Part shown: positions 27,871 to 35,929 of the stretch, one piece after another
Layout: the number at the start of each line of letters is the position of its first letter
Position numbering within the stretch: position 1 is the first letter of the stretch
NCBI RefSeq assembly: GCF_001550375.1
Contig: NZ_LRTR01000713.1
Coordinates: forward strand, 1 to 47,310
DNA: 47,310 nucleotides
Reading direction: 5' to 3'
From: Streptomyces europaeiscabiei
GTDB taxonomy: Bacteria; Actinomycetota; Actinomycetes; Streptomycetales; Streptomycetaceae
Position numbers and translations under genes: made by a program
Notes under the pieces: model-generated
The model's database searches: none
Told to the model about the DNA's origin: nothing
Seen by the model: only the letters and a program-made list of their open reading frames with translations

Positions 27871-28215
27871 TCAGAAGCCCTCGGGGTGCGCGATCAGCCA
27901 GTCCTTCGCGGCCCGCAGCAGCTCCGGACCAACGGCCGGGGCCTCCTCGGGGTGGCGTTCTGCCCACTTGACGACGTAAGGGCACAGCGGCGCGACGACG
28001 ACGCCCTCGCGGGCCGCGATGCCGTACAACTCCCGGGCCAGTGAGCCCGCGATGCCGTGTCCCTCGTGCGCGGGCTCGACGATCGTGTGGACCGGGACCA
28101 GCGCGCCCTGTGGGGCTTCGAGGACGAAGTACTGGATATGACCGGCCAGTTCGTCGCCGGCGAAGGCCTCCAGTCGGCCGGCCGCCCGGTCGTCACGAAT
28201 CTGTACGTCGCTCAT
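27871..28215 (-). CDS. Small GNAT-like acetyltransferase (YjdJ/Gcn5-related type)
   Basis: 114 residues with ATG 28215 behind GAGGAG. The short domain has IQYFVLEAPQGALVPVHTIV followed by EPAHEGHGIAGSLARELYGI, the acetyl-CoA loop, then a C-terminal APLCPYVVKWAERHPEE. The CPYV..W..HPE block is characteristic of the small YjdJ-type GNAT family, whose substrates are mostly unknown. It is cytoplasmic. It lies 46 bp downstream of panD on the same strand and may be co-transcribed with it. Confidence 0.87.
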   Translation of the reverse strand: MSDVQIRDDRAAGRLEAFAGDELAGHIQYFVLEAPQGALVPVHTIVEPAHEGHGIAGSLARELYGIAAREGVVVAPLCPYVVKWAERHPEEAPAVGPELLRAAKDWLIAHPEGF

Positions 28216-28261
28216 GGCACTCCTCGCGTGCGGATCAGTGACGCCGGGCCGCCGCGTGGCC

Positions 28262-28681
28262 TCAGACGGTGACGGCCTGCGGGCTGCGCCGCTGGTCCGA
28301 ACCCGGCACGGGCTCGGAGGCGTCCGAGCCCAGGGCCACGATCCGGTTGTCGCGGTCCACGTGCACGATCCTGGGCTCCAGGGCACGGGCCTCGGCGTCG
28401 GAGACCTGAGCGTAACTGATGATGATCACCAGGTCCCCGGGATGGACGAGGTGGGCCGCGGCACCGTTGATCCCGACGACCCCCGACCCGCGCTCGCCCT
28501 CGATGACGTACGTCTCCAGACGGGCGCCGTTGGTGATGTCGACGATGTGCACGAGCTCGCCCGGCAGCAGGTCGGCGGCGTCCAGCAGGTCGGCGTCGAT
28601 GGTCACGGACCCGACGTAGTGCAGGTCGGCCTGGGTGACCGTGGCTCGGTGGATCTTGGACTTGAACATGGTACGAAACAC
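28262..28681 (-). CDS. panD: Aspartate 1-decarboxylase (pyruvoyl enzyme)
   Basis: 139 residues from GTG 28681, chosen because GGGAG lies 6 bases upstream and the product [20 protein letters not shown] aligns with E. coli PanD (MIRTML...). The self-cleavage site Gly-Ser is present in [10 protein letters not shown], where Ser becomes the pyruvoyl group. [19 protein letters not shown] completes the barrel. The enzyme makes beta-alanine for pantothenate and CoA. The first ten codons and the leader have a second copy at 47028-47140, so an island appears to have inserted at this gene's 5' end and supplied a replacement start and leader. Confidence 0.95.
   Translation of the reverse strand: MFRTMFKSKIHRATVTQADLHYVGSVTIDADLLDAADLLPGELVHIVDITNGARLETYVIEGERGSGVVGINGAAAHLVHPGDLVIIISYAQVSDAEARALEPRIVHVDRDNRIVALGSDASEPVPGSDQRRSPQAVTV
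28652..28672. repeat. Left 21-bp direct repeat (putative att core) inside panD
   Basis: 21 bases spanning the panD codons for TMFKSKI are identical to 47031-47051, in the same orientation 18.4 kb away. Similarity continues more loosely upstream of panD (GAACTCCCG, GCTCCCTGCC and GCAGGTCAAGGGC occur in both). Direct duplication of a gene end at both edges of accessory DNA is the usual trace of site-specific integration. Confidence 0.7.
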
Positions 28682-28847
28682 GGAGAACTCCCGAATCGTC
28701 TGCTCCCTGCCCGCTTTGTGCAGGTCAAGGGCGGTATTCACTCTACACAGGCACGCGTCGAAGTCGACGATTGTGAGGAACATCGCTTCTCTATGGGGAG
28801 AAGGCTCCTGCCTGGGCTTCCGCGCCGACCAGGCTGTTGTGACGCCA

Positions 28848-28867
28848 CCGAACAAGTGCTTGTTCGG
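28848..28867. promoter_or_regulatory. 20-bp palindrome, possible TetR-type operator
   Basis: CCGAACAAG-TG-CTTGTTCGG has 9-bp arms with perfect dyad symmetry and a 2-base centre. Size and shape suit a TetR-family operator. It lies about 170 bp upstream of panD. No regulator gene of that family lies in the window. Confidence 0.55.
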
Positions 28868-28896
28868 ACAGCTCTTTCAGGATGTTCGGGAACTCA

Positions 28897-28914
28897 TGCT
28901 GACCAGATGCTGAC
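28897..28914. repeat. Paired TGCTGAC motifs at the left island edge
   Basis: TGCTGAC occurs at 28897-28903 and 28908-28914, an 11-bp step. The same pair with the same step is found at 46965-46971 and 46976-46982 near the right edge. The spacing and doubling resemble arm-type sites of a tyrosine integrase. Confidence 0.5.
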
Positions 28915-29057
28915 TTACCTGACGATGTGCCAGGTACGTGCTTCGTCGAGCACGGAGCCACTCCCCACATCGACCTGGAAGTCGTTCAACGCGCCCGGCA
29001 GCCCGGGGCTTCATCCGGTCCCGGAACAAATAGGCGGTCGAGTAGACCTACGACTGA

Positions 29058-29515
29058 CTAGATGTACGAGGGCTCGACGTTGGTGACGCTCTCGCGGAGG
29101 CGTGCTGCTGGCGGCTTTCCGGCGGCAGCACTATGCGGCGGCCGGTGGTAGTTGTCGTGGATGTTCCACACTGTGATCGCGGCTGACCCGGCGTCCTCGC
29201 TGGTGAACTCGCGGGCGTAGAGGACTTCCTCGGCCATGATGCGCTGGTAGCGCTCCACCTTCCCGTTGTGCCGAGGTGTGTATGGTTTCGTTCTCTGATG
29301 CCGGGTGCCTTGCCCGACGATGCGGGCGAAGTCGCCGGAGCGGTAGCAAGCGCCGTTGTCGTGACGACCCGGTGTATGTGGTTGGTGCCGTGGGCGGCGA
29401 ACCAGACCTTCGCCCGGGCAAGGAAAGCAGCAGCCGTCGCGCCCAACTCATCGCCCAGCGGTTCTGTGTAGGCGAGCCGTGAGAAACCATCGCCGCCGGA
29501 GTGCAGGTAGACGTA
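29058..29515 (-). pseudogene. IS481-family transposase, C-terminal part, frameshifted
   Basis: About 150 residues of DDE transposase core survive. The 5' part reads YVYLHSGGDGFSRLAYTEPL and continues to HIHRVVT. The frame then shifts by one lost base near 29358-29364, after which DNGACYRSGDFARIVG, QRTKPYTPRHNGKVERYQRI and a C-terminus ending at TAG 29058 follow. The first DDE residues, the second Asp in DNGACYR and the Glu in HNGKVERY are recognisable, but the frame is broken and the N-terminal third is missing. It marks the edge of mobile DNA. An N-terminal piece of the same family lies at 43135-43248 in the same orientation. Confidence 0.85.
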
Positions 29516-29877
29516 GCACCGCCGGGCCCGGCGCGCCAGTCCTGCGCCGCGACTCCTCGACCGCGCCTCTCCCGTACGGGCCCCGCGTCTCGTACCAGCC
29601 CCGCGCCAGGGCGAGAAGCCGTTCCCGGGCGGTCTCCGCAAGCCGCAGCCGGGGCTCCTTGCGTCGCGCAGATGGGCAGGGATGTGCTGGCCGTGCCCGG
29701 CAACACGGGTTGAGGCGAAAGCCCCTGAAGGCCTTCGTGACGCTCGAGTGCCTGCCGCGAGTGTGCCGTCGCAGTCCGCGCCTGGCGATCGGACTGCTTC
29801 GGGCCGGGGCGGGCACTAGACCCACCACCGCCCGTCCGGTTCCGCCCCGGTCGCGCGCAACCGCTTCGGGAGTCCCT
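29516..29877. other. Non-coding gap before the RecQ-family gene
   Basis: About 360 bp with no frame I can support. The plus-strand frame runs open into the helicase gene but its translation is Arg/Ser/Pro-rich without helicase features, and I treat it as a shadow. It may be the decayed remainder of the IS481 element or another inserted fragment. Confidence 0.5.
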
Positions 29878-31560
29878 TTGCTGATCAGCCTGTTCGTCGC
29901 CCGCCGTCTCCGCAGGGCCGCACGGGTGGCCTTCGGATGGGACGAGTTGCGTCCCGGCCAGCTCACCGCGATGAAAGCGGTCATGCGCCGCAGGGACGCC
30001 ATGGTGGTGATGCCGACCGGCTCGGGCAAGTCGGCGGTGTACCAGGTGCCGGGCATGCTGCTCCCCGGTCCGACGCTCGTCGTGTCACCGTTGATCGCTC
30101 TCCAGCGGGACCAGATCGCCGGACTGCTGCGAAGCAGCGGCCAGACCGCCGTCGCCGTCAACTCGTCGATGTCCAGGGCGCAGAACGAGCAGGCATGGGA
30201 GAGCGTGAGCGACAAAACGGCCCGGTTTCTCTTCCTCGCCCCGGAACAGCTCGCCAAGCAGGACGTGCTGGAGCGGCTGGCCGCGCTGAGACCGTCCCTC
30301 TTCGTCGTGGACGAGGCGCAGTGCGTGTCCTCCTGGGGCCACGACTTCCGGCCGGACTACCTCAGGCTCCGGCAGGCCGCCGAGAGCATCGGGCGCCCTC
30401 CCATCCTCGCCCTCACCGCCAGCGCCGCCGCACCGGTGCGAGCCGACATCGTCGAGCAGCTCGGCATGCGCAAGGCCCACGAGGTGGTGGCCGGGTTCGA
30501 CCGGCCCAACATCCGCCTGGAGGTCACCCGCTTCCTGGACAACGCGGCCAAGCGGCGCGCCGTGGTGGAGCGGGCTGCGGCCGAGCCCAAGCCGGACATC
30601 GTCTACGTCGCCACCCGCAAGGACGCCGAGGCGTACGCCGCCGAGCTGAGCGGACTCGGTCTGAGCGCCGCCGCCTACCACGCGGGCAGCCGGTCGGCCG
30701 ACCGCAGCGCGGTCCACGACAACTTTCTCGGCGGCGAGTTGGACGTGGTGGTGGCCACCTCGGCATTCGGCATGGGCATCGACAAGCCCGACGTACGGTT
30801 CGTGCTGCACGCCTCGGTGCCCGGGTCCCTCGACGCCTACTACCAGGAGATAGGCCGGGCGGGCAGGGACGGCGAGCCGTCCCGGGCCATCCTGCACTAC
30901 CGCGTCGAGGACCTGGGCCTGCAGAGGTTCTTCTCCACCGGCCGCCCGGACGCGGACACCATCGCCGACGTCTCCCGCCTCGTACGGGACTGTGCGACCC
31001 CGGTGACACCGACGGAACTCCAGGAGGAGACCGGCCTGTCCGCCGGCCGGCTGACCGCCGTCCTCAACCTCCTGGAGAGTGCCGGAGCCCTCACCACGGA
31101 ACGTGGAAAGGTGGCCCCGGTCCCCGGGGCCGATGCGGAGGAAACCGCCGCGCGGGCCGTGGAGTTGGGCACCGCGCACGAGAGCATGGAACGCTCCCGG
31201 GTCGACATGATGCGCGGCCTGGCCGAGACCACCGGCTGCCGACGGCGTTTCCTGCTCGGCTACTTCGGCGAGCGCCTCAACTCCCCCTGCGGCAACTGCG
31301 ACCGATGCGAACAGCGGCCCACCGGCGCCGAAGCCGCAGTCGGCGCCGTCCCTGGCCTGTCCCGCCCCCGGACCGCCTCACCCACGCGCCACGACCACCC
31401 GTTTGTGCCCGGCACCGCGGTCCACCACCCGCAGTGGGGTGACGGCGAGGTCCTCAGCGAGGAGGAGAACCGGATCACCGTCCTGTTCGCCTCGGTCGGC
31501 TACCGAACCCTGTCACTGCCGGTGATCCTGGAGAAGAACCTGCTCACAGCCGCTTCCTAG
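29878..31560 (+). CDS. RecQ-family ATP-dependent DNA helicase
   Basis: 560 residues from TTG 29878 with GGGAG five bases upstream; the frame continues open further upstream but without helicase character. Helicase motifs are complete: motif 0 GWDELRPGQLTAM, Walker A VVMPTGSGKSAVYQVP, motif II VVDEAQCVSSWGHDFRPDYL (DEAQ rather than the common DEAH), motif III ALTASAA, and motif VI YYQEIGRAGRDGEPSRA. A zinc-binding Cys cluster follows (CGNCDRCEQ). The C-terminus (HPQWGDGEVLSEEENRITVL) is a small Tudor-like domain rather than HRDC. It unwinds DNA 3'-5' in recombination and repair. It lies just inside the island and may be cargo or part of the island's maintenance functions. Confidence 0.93.
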   Translation: MLISLFVARRLRRAARVAFGWDELRPGQLTAMKAVMRRRDAMVVMPTGSGKSAVYQVPGMLLPGPTLVVSPLIALQRDQIAGLLRSSGQTAVAVNSSMSRAQNEQAWESVSDKTARFLFLAPEQLAKQDVLERLAALRPSLFVVDEAQCVSSWGHDFRPDYLRLRQAAESIGRPPILALTASAAAPVRADIVEQLGMRKAHEVVAGFDRPNIRLEVTRFLDNAAKRRAVVERAAAEPKPDIVYVATRKDAEAYAAELSGLGLSAAAYHAGSRSADRSAVHDNFLGGELDVVVATSAFGMGIDKPDVRFVLHASVPGSLDAYYQEIGRAGRDGEPSRAILHYRVEDLGLQRFFSTGRPDADTIADVSRLVRDCATPVTPTELQEETGLSAGRLTAVLNLLESAGALTTERGKVAPVPGADAEETAARAVELGTAHESMERSRVDMMRGLAETTGCRRRFLLGYFGERLNSPCGNCDRCEQRPTGAEAAVGAVPGLSRPRTASPTRHDHPFVPGTAVHHPQWGDGEVLSEEENRITVLFASVGYRTLSLPVILEKNLLTAAS

Positions 31561-31886
31561 ACGCAGGCCCGGTCGGCCCGCCGCAGCACCGCATACAGCC
31601 CCGCGCGCTCACCGCGAACCCGACCAGGAAGGCCACATTCCCGAACGAAGGCCACTGCTCCGGCACCCACCCCACGAACTTCTCCAGTTCGAGAACAGTG
31701 GGACCGATACAACGATGCCCGCCAACTGTCGACGGGATTGCGGCTGCTGGGACCCACGAACAGCGTCGGCGTGACAGCTTCACGATCGACGCCACCAACC
31801 CCACCCCCATCGCCGAAGCCCTCGAGAACAGCCTCATGAACTGTGACCGCCGGTGACGCCTGGACCGTGGCGTCGTTGCCCCGGGC
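31561..31886. other. Gap with a probable decayed coding remnant
   Basis: 326 bp between the helicase and the MMPL gene. Two short plus-strand stretches in different frames look once-coding: RYNDARQLSTGLRLLGPTNS (about 31706-31765) and FTIDATNPTPIAEALENSLM (about 31779-31838), ending at a TGA at 31854. I cannot name the family. No clear promoter for the MMPL gene was found. Confidence 0.35.
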
Positions 31887-34139
31887 ATGGTGAAGATCGC
31901 CCCTCAGGAGGGGCATACGACAGTCCTGCAGTCCGGTGAACAGACGGTCCCGGCACAACTTGCGAAACGCCGTGCGGCTGGGGTGCTCGTCCTCGCCTGC
32001 CTGGCCGCTTGTTGTGCGGTCTGGGTCCTCCTCGGTGTCGGCAGTCGTCCCTCCCCCGAGAGCTGGACGCCGCCCTCCGCCGAGTCCCTGCGCGCCGACG
32101 AGTTCCTGGCCTCCCGGTTCACGACCGGTGAGCCTCATCTGGCGCTGGTGGCCACGTCTTCCGGATCGGTCGACGACCCGCGCGTCACCCGGGCCGGCCA
32201 GAAACTCCTCGAAGGTCTCGCCGCCGATCCGCGCACCGAGTGGGTCCGGGGGTACTGGCCGCTCCGGCTCCCCGAGTTCCGTACGGCCGACGGGCGGCGC
32301 GCGCTGGTACTGGTGCGTTTCCGGGGAGACGAGCAGGCCGTGCGCACCGCGGCGAATCATGTGATGACCCGGTACACCGGGAAGACCGGGCCCGGTGAAG
32401 TGCTGAAGGTCTCCGCCGGGGGCGAGGACGCGGTCCTCTCCGAGAGCGAACGGCTCAGCGAACGCGGGCTGCTACTGGCCGAGTTCATCGCGGCGCCCGC
32501 GATTCTCCTGATCCTGCTGTGGGTGTTCGCCAGTGCCGTGGCCGCGCTGCTTCCGGTGGTGGTGGGCGCGTTCGCCGTGGTGGTCGCCGGGGCATGCCTG
32601 CGGCTGCTGGACGGTGTGGTGCCGGTGTCGGCCTTCAGCGTCAGTGTCACCACCGCCTTGGGATTCGGGCTGGCCGTGGACTACAGCCTGCTCCTCGTCT
32701 CGCGCTACCGGGAGGAGGTCGCCGCGGGCAACACCCCGGACGCGGCGGTGGAGGTGACGCTGCGCACCGCCGGACGCGCCGTGGCGTTCTCCGGCGCCAC
32801 CGTGGTGGCTGCTCTGTGCACGCTGTTGGTCGTCCCGCTACCGCTGCTGCGGTCTCTCGCCTTCGGCGGCACCGCGATCGTCGTCACCTCCGTCGTGGGG
32901 GCGTTGGCGGTCGTGCCCGCGCTGCTCGTGGTGCTCGGAGCCCGTATCGACCGCGGGGACGTCTTCGCCCGACTGCGCCGACCGCGCGGCGGGCGCCGGG
33001 AGAGCGACTCCTGGGCCCGGCTTGCACGCTGGGTGGTGAGGCGGCCGGCGGCCGTCGCGCTCGCGGGCTTCGCGTTCCTGGTCCTTCTTGCCGTACCGGC
33101 GCTTCAGGTGCGGTTCGGTGTGTACGCCGATGCGACGCTCCCGGGTTCCTCGCCGGTCGCCGCGACCGCCCGGACCCTTCGCACCGAGTTCGGCTCGGCC
33201 GCGTCGGGCGCCCCCTCCGTCGTACTGCCCGGCCTGAATGCGGAGGCGGACTCACGGGAACGGGCAGCGCTCGACGGATACGCCCGCAGGCTCTCCCGCG
33301 TCTCGGGAGTGGCCCTGGTGGACACCGTCACGGGGGTCTACCAGGACGGGAACCGTTCTCCGCTGCCGGCGGCCCGGGCGGCGTCGTTCGCCGCCGCGTC
33401 CGCCAGTCGGCTGTCCGTGACCCCTCAGGCGTACGCCCGCGCGCCCCTCACTCCCGAGGGGAGCCGGCTGGTGGAGCGGCTCCGCCGGGTCCCCGCGCCG
33501 GTTCCGGCTCTTGTCGGTGGTCCGGGTGCCCGGCTGGCGGACACCGAGAAGGTGATGACGGACCGGCTGCCGCTTGTCGCGGTACTCGCCTGTGGTGGGA
33601 CCTTCCTCCTGCTGCTGCTCTACACCCGCAGTCTGCTCGTGCCGGTGAAGGCTGTGCTGCTGAACATGCTGAGTCTGGCCGCCACCTTCGGAGTCCTGGT
33701 CGCCGTTTTCCAGGAGGGCTGGTTTCCCGGTGTGTCTCCTGCGGGAATCACCGATGTACTCATCCCCTTGATGTTCGCTGTGGCGTTCGGTCTTTCCATG
33801 GACTACGAGGTCTTCCTGCTCTCACGGATCCTTGAGGAACACCGGCGCGGCAGTCCCACCCCACTCGCCGTGGCGACCGGCCTCCAGCAGACGGGGCGGC
33901 TCTTCACCTCCGCCGCGCTGGTCTTCGCCGTGTCCATGTCCTCTTTGGCGCTGTCCGGGCTGCTGCATCTGCGTGTGGTGGGCGTCGGCCTCGCGGTGGC
34001 CGTTCTGGTGGACTGCACGGTTGTACGTGCACTGCTCGTACCCGCTGTGATGCAGCTCGCGGGCAGGGTGAACTGGTGGCTGCCGACCTGGCGGGGAAGC
34101 CTTCAGCGCGGGGCGGTACCGAAGACGTGGTCCCAGTAG
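31887..34139 (+). CDS. MMPL-family RND transporter
   Basis: 750 residues from ATG 31887 (GTG at 31890 is equally possible; the ribosome site is weak). The protein has the duplicated RND plan: one N-terminal helix, an external loop of about 150 residues, five or six helices, then a second half repeating this. The paired motifs GFGLAVDYSLLLVSRYREE and AFGLSMDYEVFLLSRILEE carry the Asp-Tyr proton-relay pair of MMPL proteins. Such pumps export lipids or lipid-linked metabolites. Its 3' end overlaps by 37 bp the fatty acid hydroxylase gene on the opposite strand. The lipid operon next door makes a ceramide-like lipid its likely cargo, by context only. Confidence 0.9.
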   Translation: MVKIAPQEGHTTVLQSGEQTVPAQLAKRRAAGVLVLACLAACCAVWVLLGVGSRPSPESWTPPSAESLRADEFLASRFTTGEPHLALVATSSGSVDDPRVTRAGQKLLEGLAADPRTEWVRGYWPLRLPEFRTADGRRALVLVRFRGDEQAVRTAANHVMTRYTGKTGPGEVLKVSAGGEDAVLSESERLSERGLLLAEFIAAPAILLILLWVFASAVAALLPVVVGAFAVVVAGACLRLLDGVVPVSAFSVSVTTALGFGLAVDYSLLLVSRYREEVAAGNTPDAAVEVTLRTAGRAVAFSGATVVAALCTLLVVPLPLLRSLAFGGTAIVVTSVVGALAVVPALLVVLGARIDRGDVFARLRRPRGGRRESDSWARLARWVVRRPAAVALAGFAFLVLLAVPALQVRFGVYADATLPGSSPVAATARTLRTEFGSAASGAPSVVLPGLNAEADSRERAALDGYARRLSRVSGVALVDTVTGVYQDGNRSPLPAARAASFAAASASRLSVTPQAYARAPLTPEGSRLVERLRRVPAPVPALVGGPGARLADTEKVMTDRLPLVAVLACGGTFLLLLLYTRSLLVPVKAVLLNMLSLAATFGVLVAVFQEGWFPGVSPAGITDVLIPLMFAVAFGLSMDYEVFLLSRILEEHRRGSPTPLAVATGLQQTGRLFTSAALVFAVSMSSLALSGLLHLRVVGVGLAVAVLVDCTVVRALLVPAVMQLAGRVNWWLPTWRGSLQRGAVPKTWSQ

Positions 34140-34741
34140 GGGCAGCTCACGCCGAATCCGCGCCGTTCGTCCTGGAAGTGGTGGCGCAGATGGCGGTTGC
34201 GCAGGCGTCGGCCCAGAGTCGTGGACGGGCGGTGGTGGTGCATGTGGAAGTGCAGGACGTCGTACACCACGTAGCCCGCGACGAATCCGCCGGTCAGGGC
34301 GGCGCCCGGCCCCGCTCCGGCCAGTAGGTGAAACAGCTCGTAGGCGCCGTATGCGCCGGGGACGCTGACCGAGGGGGGCATGACCAGCCGCCGGGGATCG
34401 TTGGGGTGGTCGTGGTGGACCCCGTGCACCATCCAGTGTGCCCGGCGTCCCCACGCACTGCGCGGGGTGAAGTGGAACAGCGCCCGGTGCACCCAGTACT
34501 CGGTCAGCGTCCATACTCCGTAGCCGAGCAGAAAGTACGCCAGGAGCAGGAGCGCCCCTGTGTGCCGGGCCGCCCAGGCGAGCAGCAGCAGGACGGCCGG
34601 GCCGTGCAACAACGGGGGTACGGCGGGATGCACACGGGTGAAGCGGTCGAGGAAGCGTGAGCGGAACATGGGCGGAGACGCGCGCAGTCCGTCCGCCCGC
34701 CCGGCGCTCTCCTCACACCGCAGTGACTCATTCGCTGTCAT
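34103..34741 (-). CDS. Fatty acid hydroxylase, FA2H/Scs7-like (sterol desaturase superfamily)
   Basis: 212 residues with ATG 34741 and GAAGGTG eight bases upstream. Hydrophobic helices flank the di-iron His clusters: HRALFH, MVHGVHHDHPNDPRRLVMPP, HFHMHHH and RHLRHHFQDE. The second block, HGVHHDHPxDxxRLVMPP, is typical of fatty acid/ceramide 2-hydroxylases (FA2H, Scs7) more than of sterol desaturases or carotene hydroxylases. There is no cytochrome b5 domain, so electrons must come from another protein. It is the last gene of the lipid operon, 33 bp after the bCerS-like gene. Inferred role: hydroxylation of the N-acyl chain or long-chain base. The 3' end overlaps the convergent MMPL gene. Confidence 0.85.
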   Translation of the reverse strand: MTANESLRCEESAGRADGLRASPPMFRSRFLDRFTRVHPAVPPLLHGPAVLLLLAWAARHTGALLLLAYFLLGYGVWTLTEYWVHRALFHFTPRSAWGRRAHWMVHGVHHDHPNDPRRLVMPPSVSVPGAYGAYELFHLLAGAGPGAALTGGFVAGYVVYDVLHFHMHHHRPSTTLGRRLRNRHLRHHFQDERRGFGVSCPYWDHVFGTAPR

Positions 34742-34774
34742 CGTGCATCACCTTCGTGTGTCTCAGCCCTCTGA

Positions 34775-35929
34775 TCACAGGGGCCGCCGATAGATCCGAT
34801 AGGTCTTGGACCGCTGCGCTCCCATCCGCGCGATGGCCTGGTTCATGACGGAGTTGTCCTCCAGGACCCATGACAACTCGCCGGCCTTGTAGCCGAGTTG
34901 GCGTCCAGCCTGGACGAGGCGCGTGTACAGCAGCGCGTCGAGGCCCCGGTTCCGGTATTCCGGTTTCACTCCCAGGGCGATCAGTCGGCACCGGTCGATC
35001 CTGCGGGCGGCTCTGGCGGCCCTGATCAGGCCGATGGGCAGCCCGTATCGGGTCAGGCGGCCACCGGCCGCCTTCAGCGCCTGGTTGGCATCGGGGACGG
35101 CCAGGCAGAACGCCGCCGGGTCCCCGTCCACCTCCGCGACCAGCACCAGTTCGGGCCGGACGATTCGCCGAAGTTGTGCCGTGAGGTGGCGGAACTCGCG
35201 CTCCGTGGGGGGTACGAAGCCCCAGTTCCGTTCCCAGGCGTGCGTGTAGATGTCCCGCAGCCGTCGCTCCTCGGCGTCGAAGTCGCTGAGATCGAGCGGT
35301 CGTACGCGGACGCCACCGCGCTCTTGCGCCCATTGCGCGAGCCGGGTGACGGCGCCGTCCACCGGCGCCTGCGTGGTCCACTCCCAGGCCCACAGGTCCT
35401 TGGCCTTGGTGAATCCGCAGGACAGCAGCAACTTGTCGTGATGGGGCGGGTTGTACGGCATCAGGACGGTCGGCGACGAGGAGAATCCCTCAACGAGCGT
35501 GCCGCATTCGGCGTTGGTCGAGAAGCTCACCGGCCCCACCGACGAGGTGAGCCCGCGCCCGCGCAGCCAGTCCCCGACGGCCTCGAACAGCGCCTGGGCC
35601 GCATCGGGATCGTCCGCGCACTCGAAGAGCCCGAAGAATCCGGCGCTGCCCCCGTGGTGGGTGTTGTGTCGGGGGTTGTGGACGGCGGCGACGCGTCCGA
35701 CGGCCTGCTCTCCCCGGTGAGCGAGGAACAGTTCGGCGTCGCCGAACTCGAAGAAGGGGTTCTTCCGTGGGTCGAGGAACGCCTTGCGCTCGCTCTCCAG
35801 GGGCGGCACCCAGCAAGGGTCGCCCCGGTACAGCCGGTACGGCAGCCGGATGAACTCCCGGCGCCGCGCGGAATTGCGTACCACCGTGACACGGGGCGGA
35901 TCGGCCAGGGCGCGTGACATGGTCGTCAC
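34775..35929 (-). CDS. YghO/bCerS-type GNAT acyltransferase, probable ceramide synthase
   Basis: 384 residues from GTG 35929, whose GTGA overlaps the stop of the preceding gene. The N-terminal block FIRLPYRLYRGDPCWVPPLE, KNPFFEFGDAELFLAHR and SVGPVSFSTNAECGTLVEGF, plus the C-terminal ALGVKPEYRNRGLDALLYTR, define the YghO-like family. The bacterial ceramide synthase of Caulobacter belongs to this family. It N-acylates the long-chain base, and is unrelated to eukaryotic ceramide synthases. Coupling to an SPT-like gene is the strongest sign that this member has the same job. Other N-acyltransfer to an amino-ketone is the alternative. Confidence 0.82.
   Translation of the reverse strand: MTTMSRALADPPRVTVVRNSARRREFIRLPYRLYRGDPCWVPPLESERKAFLDPRKNPFFEFGDAELFLAHRGEQAVGRVAAVHNPRHNTHHGGSAGFFGLFECADDPDAAQALFEAVGDWLRGRGLTSSVGPVSFSTNAECGTLVEGFSSSPTVLMPYNPPHHDKLLLSCGFTKAKDLWAWEWTTQAPVDGAVTRLAQWAQERGGVRVRPLDLSDFDAEERRLRDIYTHAWERNWGFVPPTEREFRHLTAQLRRIVRPELVLVAEVDGDPAAFCLAVPDANQALKAAGGRLTRYGLPIGLIRAARAARRIDRCRLIALGVKPEYRNRGLDALLYTRLVQAGRQLGYKAGELSWVLEDNSVMNQAIARMGAQRSKTYRIYRRPL

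Larger units (their letters stand above)
28682..29057. promoter_or_regulatory. panD leader and left island edge
   Basis: 376 bp without a convincing gene. The first 80 bp are the panD leader shared with 47061-47115. Further left-edge elements are a 20-bp palindrome at 28848-28867 and two TGCTGAC motifs at 28897 and 28908. No integrase or excisionase frame was found. Confidence 0.5.

Noticed and set aside
29479..29877. A 133-residue N-terminal extension of the helicase
   Set aside because: The extension is Arg/Ser/Pro-rich, runs through transposase debris and has no ribosome site. GGGAG before TTG 29878 gives a normal RecQ N-terminus.
34775..35929. Calling the YghO-type protein an ordinary small-molecule acetyltransferase
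   Set aside because: Length (384 residues), the LPYRLYRGDPCWVPPLE block and coupling to the SPT-like gene fit the bCerS/YghO family better than generic GNAT enzymes, though activity is unproven.
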